The notes beneath the pieces were generated by a model, which saw only the letters and a list, made by a program, of their open reading frames with translations, searched no databases and had not been told where the DNA came from. A stretch of DNA of 46,564 nucleotides from contig NZ_JAKZEY010000006.1 of NCBI RefSeq assembly GCF_022808955.1, positions 1-46,564 of the forward strand, written 5' to 3'. Position numbers and translations under genes: made by a program. Position 1 is the stretch's first letter; the number at the start of each line of letters is the position of its first letter. Positions 1-8,622 of this stretch are shown here, piece by piece. Source of the DNA: Anaerococcus sp. AGMB09787. GTDB taxonomy: Bacteria > Bacillota > Clostridia > Tissierellales > Peptoniphilaceae.

Positions 1-91
1 TATTTTCCTATAAATATTTATATATTATTTAATTTATTTTGTAGGTGTCAATGTAAGGATTATTCATCTCTTTTTTGATTCAGGTAAATTT

Positions 92-120
92 TTGACATAT
101 AATTTCCTATGCAATATAAT
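92..120 (+). promoter_or_regulatory. Sigma-A-type promoter for the surface protein gene
   Basis: TTGACA at 92-97 and TATAAT at 115-120 are both perfect consensus hexamers with a 17-nt spacer. They lie about 30 bp upstream of the first gene. An AGGAG ribosome-binding site follows at 138-142. The 90 bp before the promoter hold no recognisable gene. Confidence 0.85.
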
Positions 121-148
121 TAAATTAAATATAAGTTAGGAGATTGTA

Positions 149-1609
149 ATGAAAAAAAGTAAAAAATTAATATTTATTTTAGCCCTATTTATGACTATAA
201 CAGGTCCATTAGCTACAAGGGTTTTGGCTGAGGAGGAAGGCACAGATACTGGTGTAAATCAAGAATTAAATATAGACGAAGATAAGAAAGATACTAATGA
301 AGAAGTTAAGAAGAGCGAGTTAACCCTTGAAGAGCTTGATAGTATGGATAAGAAGTTAAGGGAGAATAGGGTATATCTTATAGCTACAGATAGCGAGATA
401 AAGACCTATGAGGATGCCTTGGCTGCCTTAAAATCAGCTCTAGACCAAGGGAGAGAAGCTAACACAGAAGAGCTAAGGGCAAATCTTGAGAAGGCTAAGG
501 GAGATCTAGGCTATACTACCTACAAGGGTCTACACCTTAGAAGCAAGATAAGGGAAGATCTTGTTCATCTTTCTAAGATAGATACAAATGAAGACTATAC
601 TAGCTTAAAGGATGAAGCAGATAAGGCTGTGGCTAACCACAATACTAGTATAGATGTTTTAAGGAGTCTATCAGATAGGCTAGATGCTATACTCACAAAT
701 GAGGACCTAGGAGAGCTTACTGATGAAGATTTAAGAGATTTAGAAGTTAAGAGGGGCTATCCTGATGATTTGTTGAATTTTAATAATGGTAATATGGACA
801 AGGAAGAATCCTTCCTCATAGCTAGGGTTTTCTTGGAGGAAGTGCCTAGTATAAAGGAATCTGAAAGATATGCTGCCTTGTCTGCTAAGGATAAGCAAGC
901 CCTTGATCTAAAGATTGGTGAAGTTAAGGATGCCTATGATGCTAAGAGCGATTATGTGATGGATGTTTTAAATGAAGCATATAAATTAAGCGATAGTATT
1001 CTTAAGAAGAATAAAGCTAATGAAAAGGCAACCGCAGATCCATCAAAAGATGACCAAAAGGAAGATCCTAGTAAGGAAGAAGACCAAACCAAGGAAGACG
1101 AAGAATTTGACAAGGCATCTAAGGAGCTTGCTAAGAAGATAGATGAGGCTACAAGTGATAAGATATCTACGGATAGTCTTGATAAGTTGAAGCTAGACTA
1201 CAAGGCTAAGTTAAGCGATCTTCTAGTAGCTGAAGGTGTGAAGCTTGAGGACTTAAAGAATTTAGAGAAGGAATTTGACTTAAAGCTTAATCCTAGGGTT
1301 AATGTAAATATGTCTCAAACAGAGGTGAGTGATTCCAAGGAAGATGGCAAAGACCAAGCTGAGAAAAAAGAAGATAAGCAACAAGAGTCTAATAAAGAAA
1401 ATAAAAATAAGACTATTCAAAAGAAAAAACTAGTCAAAGTTGACAAGAAGAAGGATAATAATACAAAAGACACTAAATTAAAAAAGGGTAAGGGTCAATC
1501 TAAGGATGTCAAGACAGGTGTAAGAAGAATCCTACCTGTAGTAGGAACTGTAGCTGTAGTGGCTGTTGTAGTTTTGATTTTCTTATCTAGGAAGAATAAA
1601 AATAAGTAG
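149..1609 (+). CDS. Secreted, membrane- or wall-anchored acidic surface protein
   Basis: This 486-residue protein has an N-terminal signal peptide: KKSKK, a hydrophobic core, and likely cleavage after VLA at about residue 27. A long charged, mostly helical body rich in Lys, Glu and Asp follows. Residues about 300-330 and 390-455 are low-complexity stretches dominated by Lys, Asp and Glu. The C-terminus is VKTG, a hydrophobic segment of about 20 residues, then the basic tail RKNKNK. That layout resembles a cell-wall sorting signal, but no true LPXTG is present, so plain membrane anchoring is equally possible. It has its own consensus promoter and AGGAG site. The lipoprotein gene begins 10 nt after its stop, so the two are probably co-transcribed. 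The body is not recognised as a known family and no enzymatic function is assigned. Confidence 0.8.
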   Translation: MKKSKKLIFILALFMTITGPLATRVLAEEEGTDTGVNQELNIDEDKKDTNEEVKKSELTLEELDSMDKKLRENRVYLIATDSEIKTYEDALAALKSALDQGREANTEELRANLEKAKGDLGYTTYKGLHLRSKIREDLVHLSKIDTNEDYTSLKDEADKAVANHNTSIDVLRSLSDRLDAILTNEDLGELTDEDLRDLEVKRGYPDDLLNFNNGNMDKEESFLIARVFLEEVPSIKESERYAALSAKDKQALDLKIGEVKDAYDAKSDYVMDVLNEAYKLSDSILKKNKANEKATADPSKDDQKEDPSKEEDQTKEDEEFDKASKELAKKIDEATSDKISTDSLDKLKLDYKAKLSDLLVAEGVKLEDLKNLEKEFDLKLNPRVNVNMSQTEVSDSKEDGKDQAEKKEDKQQESNKENKNKTIQKKKLVKVDKKKDNNTKDTKLKKGKGQSKDVKTGVRRILPVVGTVAVVAVVVLIFLSRKNKNK

Positions 1610-1619
1610 GGGGATATAG

Positions 1620-2099
1620 ATGAAGTTAAATAGAAAATTCGTGCCTGTACTTCTTATGGCATTAACACTTACAGCTTGTAATAATATGCCTGGCAATACT
1701 AACAATGAAGAGGCTGCTCCTAACTCTACAGAGGTCACAGAATCTGTAGAAAAAGAAGAAGGCAAGGATGCTAATAAAGCTTCAAGTGAAAAAGCTAAGG
1801 ACCAAGCATCTACTGAATCATCAACAGAGGATCAAGCAGAAGAAGCTTCTAGTCAAGCAGACACTACATCAAGTGAAGAAGAAGCTACATCTGATGAGGA
1901 TCTAGATAGTCAAAGTGACAAGGAAGCCTTAGAACAAGCTATCTTTGATAATAGGGTTCAAGCTAGGGCAGCAGAGATCTTGTTAGAAGAATCTCCATCT
2001 ACTATAGAAGCTATAGCTAGTGACCTAGAGGAATTGGTTAGTGAATCTCAAACTTTAGTAGAAGAAGGAAGGGTTTTATTAGATTCACTAGAAAATTAG
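1620..2099 (+). CDS. Small acidic lipoprotein
   Basis: This 159-residue predicted lipoprotein has a basic N-terminus, a short hydrophobic core and the lipobox LTAC, so Cys20 should be lipidated and exposed outside the membrane. Residues about 25-100 are a Ser/Glu/Thr/Asp/Ala-rich low-complexity linker. The last 55 residues look like an amphipathic helical module (EQAIFDNRVQARAAEILLEE and onward). The start follows the surface protein stop by 10 nt, with GGGGA as ribosome-binding site. A terminator hairpin directly after the gene closes this two-gene unit. The partner and function are unknown; the pairing suggests an envelope role with the upstream protein. Confidence 0.75.
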   Translation: MKLNRKFVPVLLMALTLTACNNMPGNTNNEEAAPNSTEVTESVEKEEGKDANKASSEKAKDQASTESSTEDQAEEASSQADTTSSEEEATSDEDLDSQSDKEALEQAIFDNRVQARAAEILLEESPSTIEAIASDLEELVSESQTLVEEGRVLLDSLEN

Positions 2100-2111
2100 T
2101 TGAGGATTAGG

Positions 2112-2142
2112 ACAGGCAGGGCTTATGGCTTTGCCTGTTTTA
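2112..2142 (+). terminator. Rho-independent terminator after the lipoprotein gene
   Basis: An 11-bp stem, ACAGGCAGGGC (2112-2122) with GCTTTGCCTGT (2128-2138), contains two G-U pairs and a 5-nt loop, and is followed by a short T-run. It separates the surface-protein pair from the nfeD-floA unit. Confidence 0.75.
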
Positions 2143-2210
2143 TGATACAATCTTTTAGTCTTATTGATTTTTTAGAGATTTTATATGATAATTATAGTAA
2201 AGGAGAGATT

Positions 2211-2834
2211 ATGATAGGCTATGAATTTTTGCTAAGTATAGTGTTTATCCTGGCACTTGTGTCTCTTATATCAGTCCTTTTTTCTGAAAAGAAGTTGATC
2301 TTTGGAATCCTTGCCATAGGTCTAATGGCTGGCTTTTATTTCTTAAGTCAAAGGTTTGATACGGTAGAGGCCATCCCTCTTTTAGCCTTTATTATGGGGA
2401 TTACCCTAATAAGCCTCGAGGTCTATATACCATCCTTTGGTCTTATAGGGATTAGTGGATTTATTATAGGTGGCTATGGACTATTTAAGATACTTGATGC
2501 AGGTGGGGATACTATTAGCTTGATGGTGCTAGCTGGTATAACTATTGTGGCAACGGAAATTGTTTATGTAAGGAGTGGTTTTAGGATGAATATTTTTGAT
2601 AAGCAAATTCTTAATGATCCTAATTCTTCTGAGAGAGGGTTTAATTCTAAGGAGGACTTTTCTTCCTTGGTAGGCAAGGTTGGGGTAGCGAATACTGCCC
2701 TCAGACCATCAGGTCGTGTCGAGATAGAGGAAGATTATTATGATGCCCTAAGCCGAAGTGAATTTATCAAGAAGGGCTCAAGTATCGAAGTTGTTGGAGT
2801 CAAGGATAGAAATATTATTGTAAAGGAGATATAA
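2211..2834 (+). CDS. NfeD-like membrane protein
   Basis: This 207-residue protein has four or five hydrophobic segments in residues 1-125, then a cytosolic stretch and a C-terminal OB-fold-like NfeD domain (SLVGKVGVANTALRPSGRVE through VGVKDRNIIVKEI). NfeD proteins are partners of flotillin or stomatin membrane scaffolds and are often co-transcribed with them. Here floA starts directly after this stop, as in the yqeZ-yqfA region of Bacillus. The reading frame stays open upstream to a TTG at 2100, but that would put the terminator hairpin inside the gene. The ATG at 2211 has an AAAGGAGA ribosome-binding site at good distance, so it was chosen. Confidence 0.85.
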   Translation: MIGYEFLLSIVFILALVSLISVLFSEKKLIFGILAIGLMAGFYFLSQRFDTVEAIPLLAFIMGITLISLEVYIPSFGLIGISGFIIGGYGLFKILDAGGDTISLMVLAGITIVATEIVYVRSGFRMNIFDKQILNDPNSSERGFNSKEDFSSLVGKVGVANTALRPSGRVEIEEDYYDALSRSEFIKKGSSIEVVGVKDRNIIVKEI

Positions 2835-3782
2835 ATGGGAAAATATTTTGTTGCTGGACTAGTTGTTGTTTTTTTGATAGTGTTTTTTACTATGGTGCCT
2901 ATAGGCCTTTGGGTTACTGCAAAGTTTTCTGGGGTCAATATATCTATGGCATCCTTGGTTGCGATGAGGTTTAGGAGACTTTCTCCATCAAAGATTGTAA
3001 ATGCCATGATTAAGTCCCACCAGGCTGGTCTTGATATTTCAAATAATAACCTAGAGTCTCACTACCTATCAGGTGGAGATATCAACCAAGTGGTAGATGC
3101 TCTTATAGCAGCTGAGAGGGCAAATATTGACTTATCTTTTGAACAAGCTGCAGCCATTGACCTTGCTGGTCGTAATGTATTTGAGGCTGTCCAAGTTTCT
3201 GTAACCCCTAAGGTTATCAATACCCCAGTTATAGCTGCCGTTGCCAAGAATGGTATCGAGGTCAAGGTAATAGCCAAGGTAACAGTAAGGGCCAACATCG
3301 AAAGACTTGTCGGTGGTGCAGGAGAAGAAACCATCATAGCTAGGGTCGGAGAGGGTATCGTAACTACTGTTGGTTCATCAGAATCTCATTCAGAAGTCTT
3401 GGAAAATCCAGATAATATCTCAGAAACTGTTCTTAGCAAGGGACTTGATTCTGGAACAGCCTTCGAGATCCTATCTATAGATATAGCTGATGTCGACGTA
3501 GGTAGAAATGTCGGGGCAGAACTACAAAGAGATCAAGCAGAAGCTGACAAGAACATAGCTCAAGCCAAGGCAGAAGAGAGGAGGGCTCAAGCCATAGCCT
3601 TAGAACAAGAAAATAGAGCAAAGGTAGTAGAGGCAGAATCAAGAATCCCTATAGCCATAGCCAAGGCCTTCGAAGAGGGCAATCTCGGTATTATGGACTA
3701 CTATAATATGGAAAACATTAAGAGTGATACCAAGATGCGTGAGTCTATATCAGGAGATATAGGGGATGATATAGATGGCTAA
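2835..3782 (+). CDS. floA: Flotillin-like protein FloA
   Basis: This 315-residue protein matches the FloA/YqfA family in length and layout. It has an N-terminal hydrophobic membrane hairpin (residues about 5-30), an SPFH/PHB-like domain (for example [20 protein letters not shown]), and a long Ala/Glu/Gln-rich coiled coil at about 225-285 ([20 protein letters not shown]). FloA organises functional membrane microdomains and forms oligomeric assemblies at the cytosolic face of the membrane. The start follows the nfeD stop with no gap, and AAGGAG at the end of nfeD serves as ribosome-binding site. The downstream gene overlaps its last 8 nt, which implies translational coupling. Confidence 0.93.
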   Translation: MGKYFVAGLVVVFLIVFFTMVPIGLWVTAKFSGVNISMASLVAMRFRRLSPSKIVNAMIKSHQAGLDISNNNLESHYLSGGDINQVVDALIAAERANIDLSFEQAAAIDLAGRNVFEAVQVSVTPKVINTPVIAAVAKNGIEVKVIAKVTVRANIERLVGGAGEETIIARVGEGIVTTVGSSESHSEVLENPDNISETVLSKGLDSGTAFEILSIDIADVDVGRNVGAELQRDQAEADKNIAQAKAEERRAQAIALEQENRAKVVEAESRIPIAIAKAFEEGNLGIMDYYNMENIKSDTKMRESISGDIGDDIDG

Positions 3783-4215
3783 GAAAAAGTATAAGGATAA
3801 GAAGGTTCCCAAATTTGACCAGTGGATCAAGACAGCCTATGAAAAGCTAGAAGAATTTGCAGCAGAATTAGAAGAAGAGGAAGAAGGTCAAAAGTCAAAG
3901 AAAGTAGAAGCCAAGTACCTAGAAAAACTTCCCAAATACGGCAAAAAGCTAAAGAAAGCCAAGGATATTGGCCAAGACAAGAAGGTAGAAGATAGAAAGA
4001 AAGTAGCTCAGGAGAGAGCCTTTGATTTTAACAAAAATGGAGATTTTGAGGGAGATCTCACTAGAAGTATCGAGCACAAGGTAAAGGATGAGGCTGAGCG
4101 TAATATAAGGAAACTTAACAAGCAGGGCAGGGCTTTGAAGAAAATTGGACTTAAACGTGCCTTTGTGTATGCAGAGATTTTGGATAAGCCCCTTGCTTTG
4201 AGGAAGAGAAAATAG
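3775..4215 (+). CDS. Lysine-rich hypothetical protein coupled to floA
   Basis: This 146-residue protein is very basic, with many KK and KxxK clusters, one acidic block at about residues 33-42 (EEEEEGQK) and no hydrophobic segment. It is therefore probably cytosolic and possibly binds nucleic acid, ribosomes or membrane phospholipid. No known family is recognised. It overlaps the end of floA by 8 nt and sits between floA and phoH, where Bacillus carries yqfB, yqfC and yqfD, but it does not look like any of those. Codon use matches its neighbours, so it appears native to the cluster. Confidence 0.8.
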   Translation: MAKKKYKDKKVPKFDQWIKTAYEKLEEFAAELEEEEEGQKSKKVEAKYLEKLPKYGKKLKKAKDIGQDKKVEDRKKVAQERAFDFNKNGDFEGDLTRSIEHKVKDEAERNIRKLNKQGRALKKIGLKRAFVYAEILDKPLALRKRK

Positions 4216-4234
4216 AAGCCATAGGAGGGTTTGT

Positions 4235-5248
4235 ATTAGAGATTTAATAGAGATAGAAAATCAAGACACCATCATGACCTTGTTTGGTAGTTTTGATAAG
4301 AATAGGAAGTATATAGAAGATAGGTTCGGGGTCAAGATTAACCTCCTAGATGAAAATATTGAGGTCAGGGGAGAAAAGGCCAACCAGACTCTAGCCACCA
4401 AGCTTATTAAGGAGCTTGTTATAGAGATTGAGAAGAATAAGGACCTAGATTTTCAGAAGATAAAATACTTTGCTGATATGCTAGAGAGGGAAAATAAGGA
4501 AGTGGTCAAGGCCATGATAGGTGAGAGCATAGTAACCAGGGCTGATGGTAAGCCAATCAAGGCCAAAACTCTGGGTCAAAGGGCCTACATTGACAAGATT
4601 CTTGCTAATGACATAGTCTTTGGTATAGGACCTGCCGGTACTGGTAAGACCTATCTAGCAGTAGCCATGGCAGTCAGGGCCTTCAAGAACAACGAAGTAG
4701 ATAGGATTATCCTAACAAGACCTGCAGTAGAGGCTGGAGAGAGCCTGGGATTTTTGCCAGGAGACCTCCAAGACAAGGTAGATCCCTACCTAAGGCCCCT
4801 CTATGATGGACTTTTTGAAATCCTGGGAGTGGATACCTACCAAAACCTCCTAGAAAAGGGTCTAATTGAAGTAGCACCCCTTGCCTATATGAGGGGTAGG
4901 ACACTCGACTCATCCTTTGTAATCCTAGATGAGGCTCAAAACACAACCCATGAGCAGATGAAGATGTTTTTGACCAGGATAGGCTTTGGCTCCAAGGCCA
5001 TTATTACAGGAGATAAGACCCAAATCGACCTACCTAGGGGCAAGAATTCTGGTATCAAGTCTGCTGAATATATACTTAGAGATGTAGAGGGCATAGCATT
5101 CCAAGACTTCTCATCCATAGATGTAGTAAGACACCCCTTAGTCCAAAGGATTATCGATGCCTACGACAAGGAAGATGAGAAAAGGACTAAGCTAAGAGAT
5201 GAAAAGTCCAAGAAGGAAAACGACCATGAATCTGTTGATAAGGAATGA
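4235..5248 (+). CDS. phoH: PhoH-family P-loop ATPase, probable ATT start
   Basis: PhoH-like ATPases (YbeZ group) are P-loop NTPases that work near YbeY in RNA metabolism. The Walker A motif is GPAGTGKT, the Walker B region is FVILDEAQNTT, and the segment ITGDKTQIDLP is typical of the family. The first ATG is at 4274, but the family's conserved N-terminus continues upstream in frame: IEIENQDTI sits directly before MTLFGSFD. There is no in-frame ATG, GTG or TTG there. A strong AGGAGGG at 4223-4229 sits 5 nt before an in-frame ATT at 4235, so an ATT start giving 337 residues is proposed; the ATG start would give 324. It is followed by ybeY with overlap. The family assignment is sure and the start is not. 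Confidence 0.9.
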   Translation: MRDLIEIENQDTIMTLFGSFDKNRKYIEDRFGVKINLLDENIEVRGEKANQTLATKLIKELVIEIEKNKDLDFQKIKYFADMLERENKEVVKAMIGESIVTRADGKPIKAKTLGQRAYIDKILANDIVFGIGPAGTGKTYLAVAMAVRAFKNNEVDRIILTRPAVEAGESLGFLPGDLQDKVDPYLRPLYDGLFEILGVDTYQNLLEKGLIEVAPLAYMRGRTLDSSFVILDEAQNTTHEQMKMFLTRIGFGSKAIITGDKTQIDLPRGKNSGIKSAEYILRDVEGIAFQDFSSIDVVRHPLVQRIIDAYDKEDEKRTKLRDEKSKKENDHESVDKE

Positions 5249-6593
5249 AACAAGCGAAGAAATAAATTTTGATGAGGACTTAGAAGCCGTAGTGAGGGAA
5301 GTCCTCCTTAGCGAGGGGTTAGACCTTGACTATGAGATATCTATTAGCTTTGTAGGTAGGGATAAAATCCATGAACTAAATAGAAACTATAGGGGAGTAG
5401 ATAGGCCAACTGATGTCCTATCTTTTCCTTTAGATGATGAATTTATTTTAGAAGGTCAAAATCCTATGCTAGGGGATATTGTAATCTGCATGGATGTGGC
5501 AAGAGACCAGGCGAAAGAATATGGCCATTCTCTAAGGAGAGAGGTCATGTATCTCACCTGCCATTCTACCCTCCACCTACTAGGCTATGACCACATAGAA
5601 GAAGATGAAAAGAAAGAAATGCGTGCCAGGGAAAAGGAAGTAATGAAGAGGCTTGGAGTTTTCAAAAATGACTCAGACTATGATGACTTCCCTAGTGGGT
5701 ATGGCCATGATGTGGATAAGGATGAGCTAGGTATCGAGGATGAAACTTCCTTTGATGAAGAGAAGAAAAATTTTGATATAGAACAAATTAGGGCAGACCT
5801 TAAGGAAGAAATCAAGGAAGAGCTAAGGAAAGAGTACAAGAGGGAAGATAAGTCCTATGATAAGATTTACAACAAGGAGGAGCTTTCCAGTGGACAGAAA
5901 TTCCTCAAGGGCTTTGACTATGCCTACGAGGGTCTAGTTTATGCTATAAACCACGAAAAGAATATGAAGTTTCACTTCTTGGCAGCAGCCCTAGTTATCC
6001 TCGCGAGTCTATTTTTTAATATATCTAGGCTAGAGATGATGTTTTTGGTCTTTTCCATATCGGCAGTTATTGCCTTCGAGCTAATTAATACTGCCATAGA
6101 ATATGCAGTTGACCTAGCAAGTGGGGGCAGGTGGCTTAGCCTTGCCAAGGCAGCCAAGGATGTATCGGCAGCTGCGACCTTTATCACAGCCCTCAATGCA
6201 GTTTTTGTGGCCTACCTGGTATTTTTTGACAAATTTTCAAACTTCTACAATTCTGTTATTATAAGGATAGGCAAGAGGCCTTCCCACCTGGCCCTCATTA
6301 CCATTTCATTAATCATTATTATAACTATCTTAATCAAGGGGATTTTTTATGAAGGCCATGGGACAGCCTTTAGGGGTGGATTTGTGAGTGGACATACCTC
6401 TGTAGCATCAGGCCTTGCCACTATTGGGATACTACTCACTGACAATAACCTTATAGTGGGTGTTATGATATTACTAGCCCTTATTGTGGCAGAATCAAGA
6501 TATGAGGCAAATATACATTCAGTTAAGGAGATAATTAGGGGAGCTATCCTGGGAATTGGTATGGCTCTTGCAATATTTGGGATATTTTCATGA
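5226..6593 (+). CDS. ybeY: Fusion of YbeY, diacylglycerol/undecaprenol kinase and a PAP2-like domain
   Basis: This 455-residue protein has three regions. Residues 1-145 are YbeY, the rRNA-maturation endoribonuclease, with the zinc motif HSTLHLLGYDH at 113-123. Residues 145-220 are an acidic, charged linker. Residues 220-335 form a DgkA-type integral-membrane lipid kinase with three hydrophobic helices and the core FELINTAIEYAVDLAS; Gram-positive members phosphorylate undecaprenol. Residues 340-455 have four hydrophobic segments and PAP2-like signatures: FVSGHTS at 386-392, and SR, five residues, H at 424-431. In Bacillus ybeY and dgkA are separate neighbouring genes. The start at 5226 matches YbeY N-termini and overlaps phoH; an upstream in-frame ATG at 5199 would add nine residues. 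The PAP2 part lacks the usual Pro before SGH and has Glu where Asp is expected. Confidence 0.9.
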   Translation: MNLLIRNETSEEINFDEDLEAVVREVLLSEGLDLDYEISISFVGRDKIHELNRNYRGVDRPTDVLSFPLDDEFILEGQNPMLGDIVICMDVARDQAKEYGHSLRREVMYLTCHSTLHLLGYDHIEEDEKKEMRAREKEVMKRLGVFKNDSDYDDFPSGYGHDVDKDELGIEDETSFDEEKKNFDIEQIRADLKEEIKEELRKEYKREDKSYDKIYNKEELSSGQKFLKGFDYAYEGLVYAINHEKNMKFHFLAAALVILASLFFNISRLEMMFLVFSISAVIAFELINTAIEYAVDLASGGRWLSLAKAAKDVSAAATFITALNAVFVAYLVFFDKFSNFYNSVIIRIGKRPSHLALITISLIIIITILIKGIFYEGHGTAFRGGFVSGHTSVASGLATIGILLTDNNLIVGVMILLALIVAESRYEANIHSVKEIIRGAILGIGMALAIFGIFS

Positions 6594-6988
6594 TAGATTT
6601 AAAAGAATTAATAAGACAAACAATAGCAAACAAGGAAAATGCTTATGCACCTTATTCACACTTTAGGGTTAGCGTAAGCCTAGTTACAAAATCAGGCAAG
6701 GTTTACAAGGGGGTCAATATCGAAAATGCCTCCTTCTCACCAACTATTTGTGGGGAAAGATCTGCCATAGCATCAGCAGTTTCTGATGGAGAAAAGGACT
6801 TTGATATCATAATTATAGCTGGCGATAGCGACTACACCTATCCATGTGGAGTATGTAGGCAGGTAATGGCAGAGTTTTTTGATGAGGATACTAAGATTAT
6901 TATTGCCAAGAGTGAAGACGACTACAAGTTCTATAGCCTAGCTGACCTCTTGCCATATGGATTTGGAAAGGATGACCTTCATGTTTAA
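6590..6988 (+). CDS. cdd: Cytidine deaminase
   Basis: This 132-residue enzyme is of the usual length for the homotetrameric zinc cytidine deaminases that convert cytidine or deoxycytidine to uridine or deoxyuridine in pyrimidine salvage. The zinc and catalytic motifs are complete: CGERSA (Cys54, proton-shuttling Glu56) and PCGVCRQ (Cys86, Cys89). The substrate loop NIENASFSPTICGE is typical. The start overlaps the preceding fusion gene by 4 nt, and era overlaps its last codons. The order with dgkA and era is the same as in Bacillus. Confidence 0.96.
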   Translation: MIDLKELIRQTIANKENAYAPYSHFRVSVSLVTKSGKVYKGVNIENASFSPTICGERSAIASAVSDGEKDFDIIIIAGDSDYTYPCGVCRQVMAEFFDEDTKIIIAKSEDDYKFYSLADLLPYGFGKDDLHV

Positions 6989-7862
6989 GTCAGGTTTTGT
7001 ATCAGTAGTAGGAAGGGCCAATGTCGGTAAGTCTACCCTAATGGAAAAGATTATAGGGGAGAAGGTCTCTATCATATCCAACAAGGCCCAAACAACTAGG
7101 GATAAGATTCAGATTATCTACAATGACGAAGAAAGTCAGATAATCTTTATCGATACACCTGGAATACAGACCCCAAGAAACAAGCTCCAAGAACAACTCC
7201 TCACTTTCTCAGAAGAATCTCTAGGAGAAAGCGACATAGTTACCTTTGTGGTTGATAATTCCTTGGAGATAGGAAGGATTGATAAGGAAATCCTAGCCAT
7301 GCTAGAAAATGTAAGAAGGCCCAAAATTTTACTCATCAATAAGTCCGACCTTATGACAGATGAAGAGCTAAGCGAGATAAGGGCTAAGTTTAGGGAATAT
7401 GATTTTGAGAGGATTATTCCAATATCTGCCTTAGAGGGGAGAAATATTGATATATATATAGAAAGTATAAAGGACCTCTTGGAAGAAGGGCCAGCCTTCT
7501 ATGATAGGGATATGATAACTGATAAGACCGAGAGGTTTGTAGTAGGGGAGATAGTAAGAGAGAAGGCCCTCCGTAACCTATCCGAAGAAGTCCCTCATGG
7601 CATAGCTGTAAGGATTGATGACTTCAAGGAAAGGACCAACAAGGATTTGATAGACATAAGGGCTACCATCATAGTCGAGAGAGAATCCCACAAGGAGATA
7701 GTCATAGGGAAAAAAGGCTCTATGATAAAGAAAATCGGCATGGAAGCCAGAGCTGATATAGAAAACTTCCTAGGGACTAAGGTCAATCTTAAACTCTGGG
7801 TTAAGGTCGAAAAGAACTGGAGGAAGAAGGAAAAATTGGTGAAACGCTTTGGTTACAAATGA
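6981..7862 (+). CDS. era: GTPase Era
   Basis: Era is a 16S rRNA-binding GTPase needed for 30S maturation. This 293-residue copy has G1 GRANVGKST, G3 DTPG, G4 NKSD, and a C-terminal KH domain with VIGKKGSMIKKIG that contacts the 3' end of 16S rRNA. The frame is open to an ATG at 6957, but the family N-terminus (FKSGFVSVVGRANVGKST) fits the ATG at 6981. AAGGAT lies just before that start, which overlaps cdd by 8 nt. YbeY in the same operon acts in the same maturation pathway. Confidence 0.95.
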   Translation: MFKSGFVSVVGRANVGKSTLMEKIIGEKVSIISNKAQTTRDKIQIIYNDEESQIIFIDTPGIQTPRNKLQEQLLTFSEESLGESDIVTFVVDNSLEIGRIDKEILAMLENVRRPKILLINKSDLMTDEELSEIRAKFREYDFERIIPISALEGRNIDIYIESIKDLLEEGPAFYDRDMITDKTERFVVGEIVREKALRNLSEEVPHGIAVRIDDFKERTNKDLIDIRATIIVERESHKEIVIGKKGSMIKKIGMEARADIENFLGTKVNLKLWVKVEKNWRKKEKLVKRFGYK

Positions 7863-8622
7863 GCTAAATGATATAACGGGATTTGTCCTAAGGGAATTTG
7901 CCTATAAGGAAACCAGCAAGATTATAGAAGTCTTTACTGATAAGATTGGTAGGATCTCTATAATTGCCAAGGGTGTCCTAAAGAAAAATTCTCAGAACCT
8001 AGCCATTACCAATAGGTTTATGAAGGTCAATTACTCCCTCTATAAGTCTGGTAAGGACTTCTATGGGATAAGGGAAGGTAGTGTCATCGAATCTTACAAA
8101 CAATCCCAGCGAAAATTTGATATAATATTATATAAATCGGCAATCTGTGATTTACTCCTAAAAACTATAGATGAGGACCAAGTTGATGAAGTCTATAACT
8201 TGCTTGATAAGGCTTTTGACGCCTTTGAAGAGGCAGATGATGGGCAGATAAATATCTATCTTGGATTTTTGATAAAATATTTATCCTTCTCTGGCTTTAA
8301 GCCAAACTTTTATCCAAGGGCTATAAGAGGTAAAATCATAGGAGATGGAAGATTTTATTTTTCAATAGAGGAAGCCTCACTCGTGAGGTCAGATGACAAG
8401 GTAGAAGACAAGGTCTACCTAAGTCATGAAGATCTTAATTATTTTTTGGGCCTTTTGTATACGCCATCAGATAAGCTAGCTGATCTAAGACAATCACCAG
8501 GCTATCAGAAGGTGGGGAGGCTTATAATAGATTATTGCTTAAGTAAGCTTGACCTAAAGAAGTTTTCTTCTATGGATTGGGTTTACAAACAATTAAGCGA
8601 AAGGAATACAAATGTACTTTGA
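7849..8622 (+). CDS. recO: DNA repair protein RecO
   Basis: This 257-residue protein matches RecO, which loads RecA onto SSB-coated single-stranded DNA with RecR. The N-terminal OB-fold is recognisable ([19 protein letters not shown], then a G-R-I-S-I-I-A-K-G strand), and the helical C-terminal part is of normal length. The only plausible start is a TTG at 7849, because an in-frame TGA lies at 7840-7842. This places the start inside the last 14 nt of era, with a weak ribosome-binding site, so expression is probably coupled to era. The position between era and glyQ is conserved in Firmicutes. Confidence 0.9.
   Translation: MVTNELNDITGFVLREFAYKETSKIIEVFTDKIGRISIIAKGVLKKNSQNLAITNRFMKVNYSLYKSGKDFYGIREGSVIESYKQSQRKFDIILYKSAICDLLLKTIDEDQVDEVYNLLDKAFDAFEEADDGQINIYLGFLIKYLSFSGFKPNFYPRAIRGKIIGDGRFYFSIEEASLVRSDDKVEDKVYLSHEDLNYFLGLLYTPSDKLADLRQSPGYQKVGRLIIDYCLSKLDLKKFSSMDWVYKQLSERNTNVL

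Noticed and set aside
2100-2210. Upstream extension of the NfeD gene from a TTG at 2100
   Set aside because: The extension would translate a terminator hairpin, and the ATG at 2211 has a good ribosome-binding site.
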